From an uncultured Clostridia bacterium (GTDB lineage Bacteria > Bacillota > Clostridia > Oscillospirales > Acutalibacteraceae), in the NCBI GenBank assembly GCA_946500295.1, contig CAMMVF010000002.1:83053-147052 (forward strand): 64,000 bases of DNA, in the 5' to 3' direction. Made by a program: the position numbers and the translations under genes. Under the pieces are notes generated by a model. The model saw nothing but the letters and a program-made list of their open reading frames with translations. It was not told where the DNA came from and did not search any database. Of the stretch, positions 21,635-30,291 are shown in pieces (the first letter of the stretch is position 1; each line of letters begins with the position of its first letter).

Positions 21635-22708
21635 TTACTTTGCCTCTTCTCTTATTATATGCCCTGAGCGGGGCGGTGTTATTCTCCTGCTCCTTTTCAA
21701 TGATAAAACAAATACCAGGCAGCAGAATATCAGCGCTATGCTGCCGACAATCGTACTCGAAGAAAACTCAACCCCCTGCGGAGTAGATAGGCTTATAGTC
21801 TGAACCTCTCCTTGTATAAACAAGGATAATATATAAGTATAACCTGAGCACAGTGCACCCGTAAGCAGGCGGTGCAAAAAGAAATCAACCTTTGATATAT
21901 TAAGCTTACCCAACAGGGAGAAAATCTGGAAATGCACTGATAACCCGCCAAAGCCCACGGCGAAGGCGACAAACTCAAGCGGCGCACCCGCCCTGACGGC
22001 TTCGCTACAGCCCGCCGTTACCTCAAGCACAACATAAACAAGGCTGTGCGAGATAGAGCTTGGAATACGGATAAGCTCCATCAGGTTCTCAACGGCTGAG
22101 AGCAGTCTGAAATCAGATAAAACGCCCATGAACGCCGAAAACACTACAACCATTGCACACAGTTTTAAAATACTATCGCTGCTTTTGAAGCAGGAGTTTA
22201 TTAAGGTCTCGGAAAATGGCGGTGGTTTTATTGGGTTGTATTTCTTATCCTTTATTTCGGACTTTGAAATTATCCCCTCCAAGACTGCTATGGTCAACTG
22301 AGACAAAACCTGGGCAACATACAGCACTAAGCCCACGACAGCCGAACCGAGCATTTTCTCACCCAGTGCGACAATCACAAAGGCAGGTCCTGCTCCGACT
22401 ACAAATCGAAGCATTCTGCACCCCTGCTCATGATTTATCAGCCCTCTTTCATACAGTCGTGCAGTACAGGCCGCACCGACCGGAAAGCCGCCGACCATAC
22501 TCAAAATAACCGCACCGACAGCCGCTCCCGGAAGCTTTAGCAGTCTTGAGCAGGGCTTTGAAAAGATAAACGATATTCTCTCAAAAAAGCCCAGCTCGCA
22601 CAAAAGCTCCGACAAGACCATGAACGGAAACAATGCAGGAATTAAAACCTGCCCGCAGTATATAAGCCCTTCGAGCGCCTGCTCAGTCATAAGTCTCACC
22701 CCCGCCAC
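21635..22708 (-). CDS. ylbJ: YlbJ-like sporulation integral membrane protein
   Basis: Nucleoside-recognition/Gate-type membrane protein (ALFPFMVLSELL, GGFPVGA); near yqfC/yqfD. Confidence 0.8.
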   Translation of the reverse strand: MAGVRLMTEQALEGLIYCGQVLIPALFPFMVLSELLCELGFFERISFIFSKPCSRLLKLPGAAVGAVILSMVGGFPVGAACTARLYERGLINHEQGCRMLRFVVGAGPAFVIVALGEKMLGSAVVGLVLYVAQVLSQLTIAVLEGIISKSEIKDKKYNPIKPPPFSETLINSCFKSSDSILKLCAMVVVFSAFMGVLSDFRLLSAVENLMELIRIPSSISHSLVYVVLEVTAGCSEAVRAGAPLEFVAFAVGFGGLSVHFQIFSLLGKLNISKVDFFLHRLLTGALCSGYTYILSLFIQGEVQTISLSTPQGVEFSSSTIVGSIALIFCCLVFVLSLKRSRRITPPRSGHIIREEAK

Positions 22709-22772
22709 ATATTTTTATTACGGCAGTTGATTATATGAAAATCGCAGCTAATATTATGCAGGGTGTGAGGTT

Positions 22773-23048
22773 ATGTCCGAAAAACAGGAAGGCGGTTTTA
22801 TTAAAAACAGCCTTTTTAACAAGGTGGGAAAGCTTCTGCCCTCGTCCGTATATATAGAGATGATGGGAAACTCGGAGCTCACCGTTGAGGGATGCAAAGG
22901 TATTTTGGAATATGACAGCAGCATTATCCGTGTGAGCGTAGGGTCGGCCGCCGTCGCTGTAAAGGGCAGGGGACTGAGCATAAAATGTCTCTCGCTCGGC
23001 TGCGTGGTGATTTCAGGGGTAATTTCCGCTATTGAATACGAAACCTGA
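22773..23048 (+). CDS. yqfC: Sporulation protein YqfC
   Basis: YabP/YqfC-like 91 aa protein directly upstream of yqfD. Confidence 0.85.
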   Translation: MSEKQEGGFIKNSLFNKVGKLLPSSVYIEMMGNSELTVEGCKGILEYDSSIIRVSVGSAAVAVKGRGLSIKCLSLGCVVISGVISAIEYET

Positions 23049-23071
23049 GACTGCAAAAGGGGTGTGAGAGC

Positions 23072-24253
23072 TTGGAAATACTCGACATTATCAGGTTTGT
23101 AAGGGGCTATGTAGAGTTTGAAGCCACAGGCAGCTTTCCCGAGAGACTTATAAATATATCGCTTAAAAAAGGTATTCACGTCTATAAAACTCACGGAGAC
23201 AATGGAACCGTCAGGGGCAGGGTTATTTCATCTCAGTATGAAAGCTTAAAAAAGCTCGGAGACAGGTGCGCCGTCGAGATTACTCCCCTGCACTGCCGCG
23301 GCATACCATTTATATACAGCAACAACAAAAATCGCTGGGGACTGTTGCTCGGAGCTGTACTATTTTTTGGACTCTGTGCTTTTTTATCGTCCTTTGTATG
23401 GGTCGTTGAGGTTGACGGCACTCCAAGCGTAAGCGAATATAAAATCAGGCAGGCGCTTGATGCTCAGGGGTTGTACAGCGGAGCATGGAAGGGAAATCTT
23501 GCACCAGACACTATCGAAAGGGAGACGATGAGGGATTTGGGTTCGTTTGGATGGATGTCGGTAAATATTACTGGAACTGTGGCGAAGGTGTCTGTCAGTG
23601 AAAAGTACAATTCCGACGATGTAAAGCCTCAGGAAACACGACCATGCAACATAAAGGCGGTTAAGGACGGACAGATAGTCAGAATGGATATAAGAAGCGG
23701 CGTCGCCGCAGTTAAAGCAGGCGACGCCGTGACAAAGGGGGAACTGCTTGTAAGCGGAGTACTCAGCGTTGAAAACGACGCAGACTACCTCACTCCCTCC
23801 GTAGGCGAGGTATTCGCCAAAACCGAGCACACCAAGACAGTCTCACAGCCGCTAAAATACACACAGAGGCTTCCAAGCGGAAGGGTAGTTGAGAGGAACT
23901 CCCTGAATTTTCTCGGAATAAACCTGCCTTTAAATCTTACCTACATCCCCTCCGGGGATTACTCCACCGAGTGCGAGTACCTGAATCTGATAGCCTGCGG
24001 CAACACAATGCCGATAGGCATATACAATGAATACTGTACTGAATACACAAACAGGGAAATCAAGCTTAGCGAAGAGCAGGCAAAGGAAAGCTGCCTTGCG
24101 CAGCTTGCGCTCTATGAGGTGTTCAACCTCGGAGAGTGCGAGATAACCGACCGAAAGCTGAAGCATGAAATAAAGGACGGCTGTTATATTCTCACCGCCG
24201 CCTACTCCTGTATTGAGGACATCGGCGAGGTAAGCTATATTGGGATTGAGTAA
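23072..24253 (+). CDS. yqfD: Sporulation protein YqfD
   Basis: YqfD N-terminal region, TM segment, ...SFVWVVEVDGTPSVSEYKIRQAL...; TTG start. Confidence 0.88.
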   Translation: MEILDIIRFVRGYVEFEATGSFPERLINISLKKGIHVYKTHGDNGTVRGRVISSQYESLKKLGDRCAVEITPLHCRGIPFIYSNNKNRWGLLLGAVLFFGLCAFLSSFVWVVEVDGTPSVSEYKIRQALDAQGLYSGAWKGNLAPDTIERETMRDLGSFGWMSVNITGTVAKVSVSEKYNSDDVKPQETRPCNIKAVKDGQIVRMDIRSGVAAVKAGDAVTKGELLVSGVLSVENDADYLTPSVGEVFAKTEHTKTVSQPLKYTQRLPSGRVVERNSLNFLGINLPLNLTYIPSGDYSTECEYLNLIACGNTMPIGIYNEYCTEYTNREIKLSEEQAKESCLAQLALYEVFNLGECEITDRKLKHEIKDGCYILTAAYSCIEDIGEVSYIGIE

Positions 24254-24375
24254 GGAGGCGGCATCTGCGGTAAGCCGGTGCCGAAGGCACTTCTGTCCTA
24301 CGTTCGCCTGCACAGCTCTAGTTTACATCTTTGCCAATCTAAACTCTCTGTCCTTCCGTTACTTTTTCCTTGTTA
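24252..24375 (+). repeat. Dispersed repeat family 2, copy 1
   Basis: GGAGGCGGCA...GCCGGTGCCGAAGGCACTTCTGTCCTACGTTCGCCTGCAC...CCAATCTAAACTCTCTGTCCTTCCGTTACTTTT, nearly identical to 24560-24678. Confidence 0.85.
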
Positions 24376-24439
24376 AAAATCCTCTGCATTTTTCTACAGA
24401 GTAATCCTTTTAACTTCTGCTCGTTTCAGCTTGTACGAA

Positions 24440-24560
24440 TTTCGGGGCGGCAAGTGCAGCTATGCCGCAGTGAAATTATGCAGAGCACAGTGAAATTTGC
24501 ACCTTTGGCGCAAGTGAAATATTTGATGAATCAAATGTGAAATTGCGCCAAGGCGCAGTA
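24440..24560 (+). repeat. Mini-hairpin array separated by GTGAAAT units
   Basis: Repeated GTGAAAT spacers between short palindromes (ATTTGatgAATCAAAT, TTGCGCCaaGGCGCA). Confidence 0.65.
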
Positions 24561-24678
24561 AAGGAGGCGGCAAATGCCGGTGCCGTAGGCACTTCTGTCC
24601 TACGTACTCCTGCACTGCTGTCGTTTAAATTTGTACCAATCTAAACTCTCTGTCCTTCCATTACTTTTGCTCGTTATA
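24560..24678 (+). repeat. Dispersed repeat family 2, copy 2
   Basis: Direct repeat of 24252-24375. Confidence 0.85.
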
Positions 24679-24754
24679 AAACTGTGCGAGACCCGGGGAA
24701 CTAACCACAAGTCTCGCACAAGCTGCTTCAAATCCAAGCCGCTTGCGGCTTCCA

Positions 24755-24880
24755 CAACCGTGCCTTTGGCACGATTTCACATTCGCCATCGGCGAATATT
24801 TCACCTGCGGCTTGCCCCAGATTTCACAGCGGCGCAAGCCGCTATATCACCGGCATTGCCCCGGCTGCAATGCCGAATTA
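24755..24880 (-). repeat. Mini-hairpin array in opposite orientation (ATTTCAC spacers)
   Basis: CGTGCCtttGGCACG-ATTTCAC-ATTCGCCatcGGCGAAT-ATTTCAC-...-AGCGGCgcaaGCCGCT-ATATCAC-GGCATTGCcccggctGCAATGCC. Confidence 0.7.
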
Positions 24881-25825
24881 TAGCCCCGTTAAGTCAAAGT
24901 CGGGTATTTCTTCTCTCCCCGAGGAGGACAGCTCCTGAGCGTAGCCGTCAAGTCCCAACTCAATAAGCACGTCTAATACCTTTTGATACTCCCTTTTTGT
25001 TATCTTCCTACCCAAAAGTTCATGCCCGACTGCTTTTGCACAGGGAGTGTACTGCGCCATAAGGCTTACAAGCACTCTTGAGCCGAAGCTTTCGCTTATC
25101 TGCTTTAAAACCCCAATCGAATTTTTCGTTGCCGAGGGCAAAACCAGGTGGCGGATGATAACTCCGGATTTTATCATTCCGTCATCGTCAAAGCTCGGAC
25201 TTCCTACCTGATTTAACATCTCCTCAATAGCCGCGACAGCAGAGGCTTTGTAATTCAAAGCTTTGGAATACCGACAAGCAAGTGAATTATCATTATACTT
25301 AAAGTCCGGGAGGTAAACATCGACCAAGCCGTTTAACAGTCTCAGCCCCTCTGCGCTTTCGTACCCCGAGCAGTTGAATATCACGGGAATCTGAGGTTTG
25401 TGCAGAAGCAGAGCCTGCCTTATCAGCGGTATGTACTGAGTACCGCTGACTAAATTAATATTGTGAACTCCGATTTTTTCAAGTTCTTCAAATTTATTTG
25501 CAAGCTCCAGGGGTGAAATATCCTTCCCGAATCCGCCGTGTGAAATCTTATAATTCTGACAAAAAATGCAGTTCAGCACGCAGTGGCTGAAAAACACAGC
25601 TCCGCTGCCACGCTTGCCGCTGATACACGGCTCTTCTCCAAAGTGGGGAGCGATTCTCGCCACCTTCATGGTCGTGCCGGCTTTGCAAAAACCGTTGCCG
25701 CCGTTTTCGTCTCTTCTAACTCCACAGCGCCTTGAGCAGAGGTTACAGCTCTCTATTATCATAATATCCCTCTTTATACTTTCTGCGCTTGCACATCCAC
25801 ATCTCGCCAAACTATAGCGTTGCAA
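24878..25825 (-). CDS. Radical SAM protein, PflA-like family
   Basis: CVLNCIFCQNY is a CxxxCxxC cluster; LCSRRCGVRR N-terminal Cys motif. Confidence 0.88.
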   Translation of the reverse strand: MQRYSLARCGCASAESIKRDIMIIESCNLCSRRCGVRRDENGGNGFCKAGTTMKVARIAPHFGEEPCISGKRGSGAVFFSHCVLNCIFCQNYKISHGGFGKDISPLELANKFEELEKIGVHNINLVSGTQYIPLIRQALLLHKPQIPVIFNCSGYESAEGLRLLNGLVDVYLPDFKYNDNSLACRYSKALNYKASAVAAIEEMLNQVGSPSFDDDGMIKSGVIIRHLVLPSATKNSIGVLKQISESFGSRVLVSLMAQYTPCAKAVGHELLGRKITKREYQKVLDVLIELGLDGYAQELSSSGREEIPDFDLTGL

Positions 25826-25928
25826 GCAATCTAAAGCTGGTTATAATATAATACAAGCTCTAAAGTTTTGCAAGCTCCTCGGTATTGAAAACTCATGGCT
25901 GATATAGTATAATTATATATAAAATCAC

Positions 25929-27017
25929 ATGAATTTTGGTGATCGTATGAGCAACCCTTTTATAAAAACCTCCGATTCCGGTCACGAGTACATAGACCGC
26001 TCCGCTTCGATAAACAGAATGACAATAAAGGATCTGCCGCTTTACGGCGTGGACAACGAGGTGCAGGGCAAGAGCGTTTCACAAATATTCAGCACCGGCA
26101 TAATAGCGGCTGATATACGTCAAAATTCGGAAAAGCTAAGACTGAACTGCTCTGACTTGAGCGACGGCGAGGTAATATCCGGGATGATGAAAGCCCTTGC
26201 AGACGGAAACGAGGAAGCCCTGCGCCTCTCAGTAAAATACGGCAGGCGGCTGGGGCTTATTCTGTTGAGCTTAAAAACCGGGCTGAAAGCCAACAGAGCT
26301 GCAAGACCCGATTGGAGCGACGAGTGCTGGTATTACTGGGGACGGCTTAAAAACATTATTCTGGTCGGCGGACTCACCAGCGGAATCCTCGGTTCTATTT
26401 TAAAATCGGAAGCTCTTTGGGTTTTTGAACAAGCGGGCATAGAGCCATATAACTTTGTAATGTTCGACAATGCAAGCTACATTGGCGTTATGGGCTGCGC
26501 CTCAGCGTTAAAAGAACGGGACGGCAGCTTTTTGGTGTTTGACTTCGGTCAGACCAGCCTCAAGCGCAGCGTAATAAAAAAGCGCAGCGGGGAAATAATT
26601 GAGACCAGGGCGCTCAAAAGCCTGCCGTCCAAATTCATGTCAACGCAGTTTCAAAGCAAGGACGAGGAAAGGGATACTGCAATGCAGCTTTCTTCCTACC
26701 TCGTAAAGCGCATATTTGATACCGTAAATGAAATACCCGATGATATAAATCCGGAGATTATAATCAGCATTGCAAATTATGTTTGCGACGGTGTTCTCCT
26801 CCACCCCAGCGGCGGCTATTCAAAGCTCAGCCTCATCTGCCCAAATTACGCCGAATACCTCGCAAACGAGCTTTCGGGGCTGCTTAGGCGGACAATAACC
26901 GTAAGTCTGATTCACGACGCTACAGCGGCTGCGCTTTATTTTGCCGACTACACCGACTGCGCCTGCATAACCCTGGGTACTGCCTTCGGCATCGGCTTTC
27001 CCGAAACCAGGATATAA
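25929..27017 (+). CDS. ROK-family-like ASKHA protein with apparently permuted motif order
   Basis: ROK C-terminal-half motifs (ALADGNEEALRLSVKYGRRLGLILLSL...IILVGGLTSG...YIGVMGCASAL) precede N-terminal-half motifs (FLVFDFGQTSLK...LIHDATAAALYF...ITLGTAFGIGF). Confidence 0.75.
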   Translation: MNFGDRMSNPFIKTSDSGHEYIDRSASINRMTIKDLPLYGVDNEVQGKSVSQIFSTGIIAADIRQNSEKLRLNCSDLSDGEVISGMMKALADGNEEALRLSVKYGRRLGLILLSLKTGLKANRAARPDWSDECWYYWGRLKNIILVGGLTSGILGSILKSEALWVFEQAGIEPYNFVMFDNASYIGVMGCASALKERDGSFLVFDFGQTSLKRSVIKKRSGEIIETRALKSLPSKFMSTQFQSKDEERDTAMQLSSYLVKRIFDTVNEIPDDINPEIIISIANYVCDGVLLHPSGGYSKLSLICPNYAEYLANELSGLLRRTITVSLIHDATAAALYFADYTDCACITLGTAFGIGFPETRI

Positions 27018-27032
27018 CCAAGTCGCCGATTT
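27013..27032 (+). repeat. Repeat family 1 terminal fragment (copy D)
   Basis: TATAACCAAGTCGCCGATTT, identical to the family end; contains the stop codon of the preceding CDS. Confidence 0.75.
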
Positions 27033-27122
27033 AAAAAAAGCTTAAAAACAGTTGAAAAACCCGATTAGCAGGAGTAAAATATAGCTTGTAAAATTTAAGT
27101 TTATAGATTGGGGATATCAAAG

Positions 27123-27692
27123 ATGAAAATAATGGTAGAAACCTCCGCCCGCCACCTGCACGTAACGCAGGAAACGCTCGAAACTCTCTTTGGCGAGGGC
27201 GCAACGCTCACAAACAAAAAGGATCTCTCCCAGCCCGGGCAGTTCGCCTGCTTTGAAAAGGTTACAGTAGTCGGTCCGAAGGGCGAGATGACCATGTCGA
27301 TTTTGGGACCCGTCCGCAGCGCCGACCAGGTTGAAGTAGCTCTGACAGACGCACGCAAACTCGGCATAGCCGCCCCTGTAAGAGAGTCGGGAGACATAGA
27401 GGGCACACCGGGGTGCAAGCTTGTAGGACCTAAGGGCGAAAAGGAGATATCTCAGGGTGTGATTGCCGCAAAAAGGCACATTCACTTCGACCCCAAGAGC
27501 GCCGAGGAGTACGGCGTAAAGGACAAGCAGGTAGTCAGCGTGAAGGTCGGAACTCCCGGAGCACGCAGTCTTATTTTTGACGATGTAGTAGTGAGAGTGA
27601 GCGAGAAGTTCGCCCCCGCTATGCACATCGACACCGATGAAAGCAATTCAGCCGGTCTTGCAGGCACGGTTGACGGAGAGATTTTGCTCTGA
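27123..27692 (+). CDS. pduL: Phosphate propanoyltransferase (PduL-like)
   Basis: ETSARHLHVTQ...GPVR...AAKRHIHF; PduL motifs. ORF track start 27108; ATGAAAATAATG at 27123 likely. Confidence 0.9.
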   Translation: MKIMVETSARHLHVTQETLETLFGEGATLTNKKDLSQPGQFACFEKVTVVGPKGEMTMSILGPVRSADQVEVALTDARKLGIAAPVRESGDIEGTPGCKLVGPKGEKEISQGVIAAKRHIHFDPKSAEEYGVKDKQVVSVKVGTPGARSLIFDDVVVRVSEKFAPAMHIDTDESNSAGLAGTVDGEILL

Positions 27693-27711
27693 TTATTCAT
27701 TCAACAGAAAA

Positions 27712-27834
27712 AATTAAACCGTCGCCGGGGAGCTTAGCTCCTCAGTCTTTGAGTGTGGATTAAACCTCACCGAAAGACTGAATGTCACCCCGTCGCCGAC
27801 AGCGGCAAGGTGACATCGGCAACTTGGTTATAAT
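27712..27834. repeat. Repeat family 1, copy E (full three-hairpin form)
   Basis: GTCGCCG...CGGCAAC outer arms enclosing GGAGCttaGCTCC, CAGTCTTT...AAAGACTG and GTCACC...GGTGAC. Confidence 0.85.
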
Positions 27835-27885
27835 AATTTGGGGGCGGGCATAAGCCCACCCCTTAATTTTATGGAGACAGTGATT

Positions 27886-28383
27886 ATGGATTTTTTAGAT
27901 TTAGCCGCAAGCCGCTTTTCCGTAAGGAAATACAGAGCCGATAAGCTTGAGAGGGAAAAGCTCGATAAAATACTCAAGGCCGCTGAGCTTGCCCCCACTG
28001 GCATGAACTTTCAGCCGTTTCATCTGATAGTCGCACAAAGCGACGATGCCTTAAAAAAGATAGCAAAGGCTGCTAATATATACGGTGCTCCCACCGCAAT
28101 CATCGTTTGCGCTGACTGCAATAAGGCATGGAAACGCCCCTGCGACAGCAAGCAGATTACCGACATCGACGCATCCATCGTCACCGACCACATGATGCTT
28201 GAAGCCACCGATTTGGGACTTGGCAGTTTGTGGGTGTGCCTGTTCGACCCGGAGGTTTTGAGAGAGGAGTTTAATATTCCGGAAAACCTGGTACCGGTGA
28301 ATATCCTCGCCCTCGGCTACACCGACTGGACTTTGCGCCCGAAAAAGAGGGTAAATATAGGAGAGCTTTGCGAGTTCGTGTAA
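27886..28383 (+). CDS. Nitroreductase family protein
   Basis: DLAASRFSVRKY...KAAELAPTGMNFQPFHLIVA...ALGYTDWTLRPKKR; start set at MDFLDL. Confidence 0.9.
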   Translation: MDFLDLAASRFSVRKYRADKLEREKLDKILKAAELAPTGMNFQPFHLIVAQSDDALKKIAKAANIYGAPTAIIVCADCNKAWKRPCDSKQITDIDASIVTDHMMLEATDLGLGSLWVCLFDPEVLREEFNIPENLVPVNILALGYTDWTLRPKKRVNIGELCEFV

Positions 28384-28497
28384 GCGTCGGTACTGACGGC
28401 ATATTCTTTCTGCATTGAAATAACCAAGCCATAAATTGACACAGCGAAAAACGTAAACAGCGCAATAGAATATATGAGCAAAAAGCGCCGTTGGCAC

Positions 28498-28683
28498 TTA
28501 GTTTTGCTTGCGGACTATGGCGTATTCATCGTCAAGGCGGTAAAAATTGCAGTCGAAGACCGAGCCCTGTATAAATCTCGCCATCTCGTCCTCGTCAAGA
28601 TTCACCTCGCAGGTGTAGCACTCCGATTCATCGTCATAGACGAAGTGAGCGCAGCTTTCGCAGTTTGACTTCACAGCAAACAC
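28498..28683 (-). CDS. Small Cys-containing protein, DUF6472-like
   Basis: CESCAHFVYDDESECYTCEVNLDEDEMARF 61 aa conserved-style small protein. Confidence 0.7.
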   Translation of the reverse strand: MFAVKSNCESCAHFVYDDESECYTCEVNLDEDEMARFIQGSVFDCNFYRLDDEYAIVRKQN

Positions 28684-28714
28684 TCCTTTTGAAATTATAA
28701 TTTAAAATTTAATT

Positions 28715-28752
28715 AGTGGAAAGCCTGTAAGAAAGGCTTTCCACTTTTTTTT
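28715..28752 (+). terminator. Strong intrinsic terminator
   Basis: AGTGGAAAGCC-tgtaagaaa-GGCTTTCCACT-TTTTTTT. Confidence 0.75.
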
Positions 28753-28774
28753 GCAAAAGGGTACAAACGTCAGA

Positions 28775-28841
28775 GTTGTACAAATTATAAAACAGCAGTG
28801 CAGGCGCACGTAGGACAAAAGCGCCTCCGGCATCGGCTATT
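28775..28841 (-). repeat. Dispersed repeat family 2, copy 3 (inverted)
   Basis: Reverse complement GCCGATGCCGGAGGCGCTTTTGTCCTACGTGCGCCTGCACTGCTGTTTTATAATTTGTAC matches copy 2. Confidence 0.75.
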
Positions 28842-30125
28842 TCACTCAGACGTCTCCGACGTCGCCTTTATCTTATCCCAATACGCCTTAAACGCCTGCT
28901 CGTTTTTGTTATCTCCAAACTCGTAGTAAACCCTGTCCTTTATATTATCCGGCAAATACTGCTGGTAAGTCCAGTGGTCAGGGTAATCGTGGGGATACAG
29001 GTAAAACTGCCCCTTGTTCGGGTTGTCCTCCCCGTCAAAATGCTTGTTTTGCAGCTGTCTGGGGATAGGTCCGTACTTTCCCTGCTTCAGGTCGCTCATA
29101 GCGGCGTTTATAGCGTTATAGGCGCTGTTGCTCTTGGGCGAATTGCAAACAAGGATAACCGCATCTGCAAGCGGAATCCGAGCCTCCGGCAGCCCCACAG
29201 CCTGAGCGATATCCACACAGGATTTGACTATAGGAATAATCTGCGGGTAGGCAAGCCCCACATCCTCACAGGCGCAGACCATCAGCCTGCGGCAGGCCGA
29301 GGGCAGATCCCCCGCCTCCAACAGCCTTGAAAGGTAATGGATTGCGGCGTTGGGGTCGGAGCCTCTCATGGATTTCTGATATGCCGAGACTATGTCGTAG
29401 TGCTCGTCTCCGTCCTTATCGTAGCGGGCGGCGCTCTTTTGAGTCAGCTGCTGCGCCAGTTCCTTTGTGACGATTTTTTTACCATCGTCCGTATCGGCTG
29501 CAAGGGTGCACAGCTCGACTGCATTTAGCGCCTTTCGCACATCTCCGCCGCACGCTGTCGCAATATACGAGACAGTATCGTCTCCGATCTCAATTTTATC
29601 CCCTCCCTCCTTTTCAAGAAAGGCAAAGGCTCTGCGGATTGCCTTTTCTATGGCAGGGGCGGAAACCGTCTTGAACTCAAACACGGTACAGCGGCTCAAA
29701 ATAGCGTTATAGACATAAAAATACGGATTTTCGGTCGTGGATGCTACGAGGGTTATTCTGCCGTCCTCAAGGTACTCGAGCAGGGTCTGCTGCTGCTTTT
29801 TATTAAAATACTGGATCTCATCAAGGTAAAGAAGAACCCCGTTCATTCCGCTGAAAGTCCCAAGCTCGGCGACTATCGCCTTTATATCGGCTGTTGAGGC
29901 TGTAGTACCGTTAAGCTTTCTCAGCGCTTTATTCTGCTGCTTTGCGATTATAGACGCTACAGTACTCTTGCCAACCCCCGAAGGTCCGTAAAATATCATA
30001 TTTGGAATCTCTCCGCTGTCTATTATCCTGCGCAGAGCCTTTCCCTTGCCGAGCAAATGCTCCTGCCCGACCACCTCATCAAGCGACTGCGGCCTTATTC
30101 TGTCCGCCAGCGGGCTTGTGCTCAT
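28842..30125 (-). CDS. rarA: Replication-associated recombination protein A (AAA ATPase)
   Basis: PLADRIRPQSLDEVVGQEHLLG...FYGPSGVGKSTVA. Confidence 0.95.
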   Translation of the reverse strand: MSTSPLADRIRPQSLDEVVGQEHLLGKGKALRRIIDSGEIPNMIFYGPSGVGKSTVASIIAKQQNKALRKLNGTTASTADIKAIVAELGTFSGMNGVLLYLDEIQYFNKKQQQTLLEYLEDGRITLVASTTENPYFYVYNAILSRCTVFEFKTVSAPAIEKAIRRAFAFLEKEGGDKIEIGDDTVSYIATACGGDVRKALNAVELCTLAADTDDGKKIVTKELAQQLTQKSAARYDKDGDEHYDIVSAYQKSMRGSDPNAAIHYLSRLLEAGDLPSACRRLMVCACEDVGLAYPQIIPIVKSCVDIAQAVGLPEARIPLADAVILVCNSPKSNSAYNAINAAMSDLKQGKYGPIPRQLQNKHFDGEDNPNKGQFYLYPHDYPDHWTYQQYLPDNIKDRVYYEFGDNKNEQAFKAYWDKIKATSETSE

Positions 30126-30160
30126 AAGCTCACCTCGTTTTTCTCACTTAATAAAAACAA

Positions 30161-30272
30161 GGGGAGCTGTTCTCCGCCGAAGCGGAGAACCACTGAGCTG
30201 CTGAAGGCTTCAGAATAAAAATCACTTAACCTTCGGCAGCGCAGTCGCTCAGCCGGGGCTGAGCAGCTCCCC
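30161..30272. repeat. Multi-branched palindromic element between rarA and glyA
   Basis: Outer GGGGAGCTG/CAGCTCCCC with hairpins GTTCTCCGC-cgaa-GCGGAGAAC, CTGCTGAAGG...CCTTCGGCAG, GCTCAGCC-gg-GGCTGAGC. Confidence 0.8.
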
Positions 30273-30291
30273 CGTAACTATCCGCACTCTC

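Noticed and set aside
24252-24880. Possible CRISPR array from repeated units
   Set aside because: Repeats are palindromic minis with 7-nt punctuation and no uniform spacers; no cas genes in the window.
24631-24966. 111-aa plus-strand ORF
   Set aside because: Translates repeat and hairpin-array sequence and overlaps the end of the radical SAM gene on the other strand.
25929-27692. ROK-like protein as a substitute acetate/propionate kinase for PduL
   Set aside because: Adjacency alone; acetate kinase signatures are absent and a repeat separates the genes, so no function is claimed.
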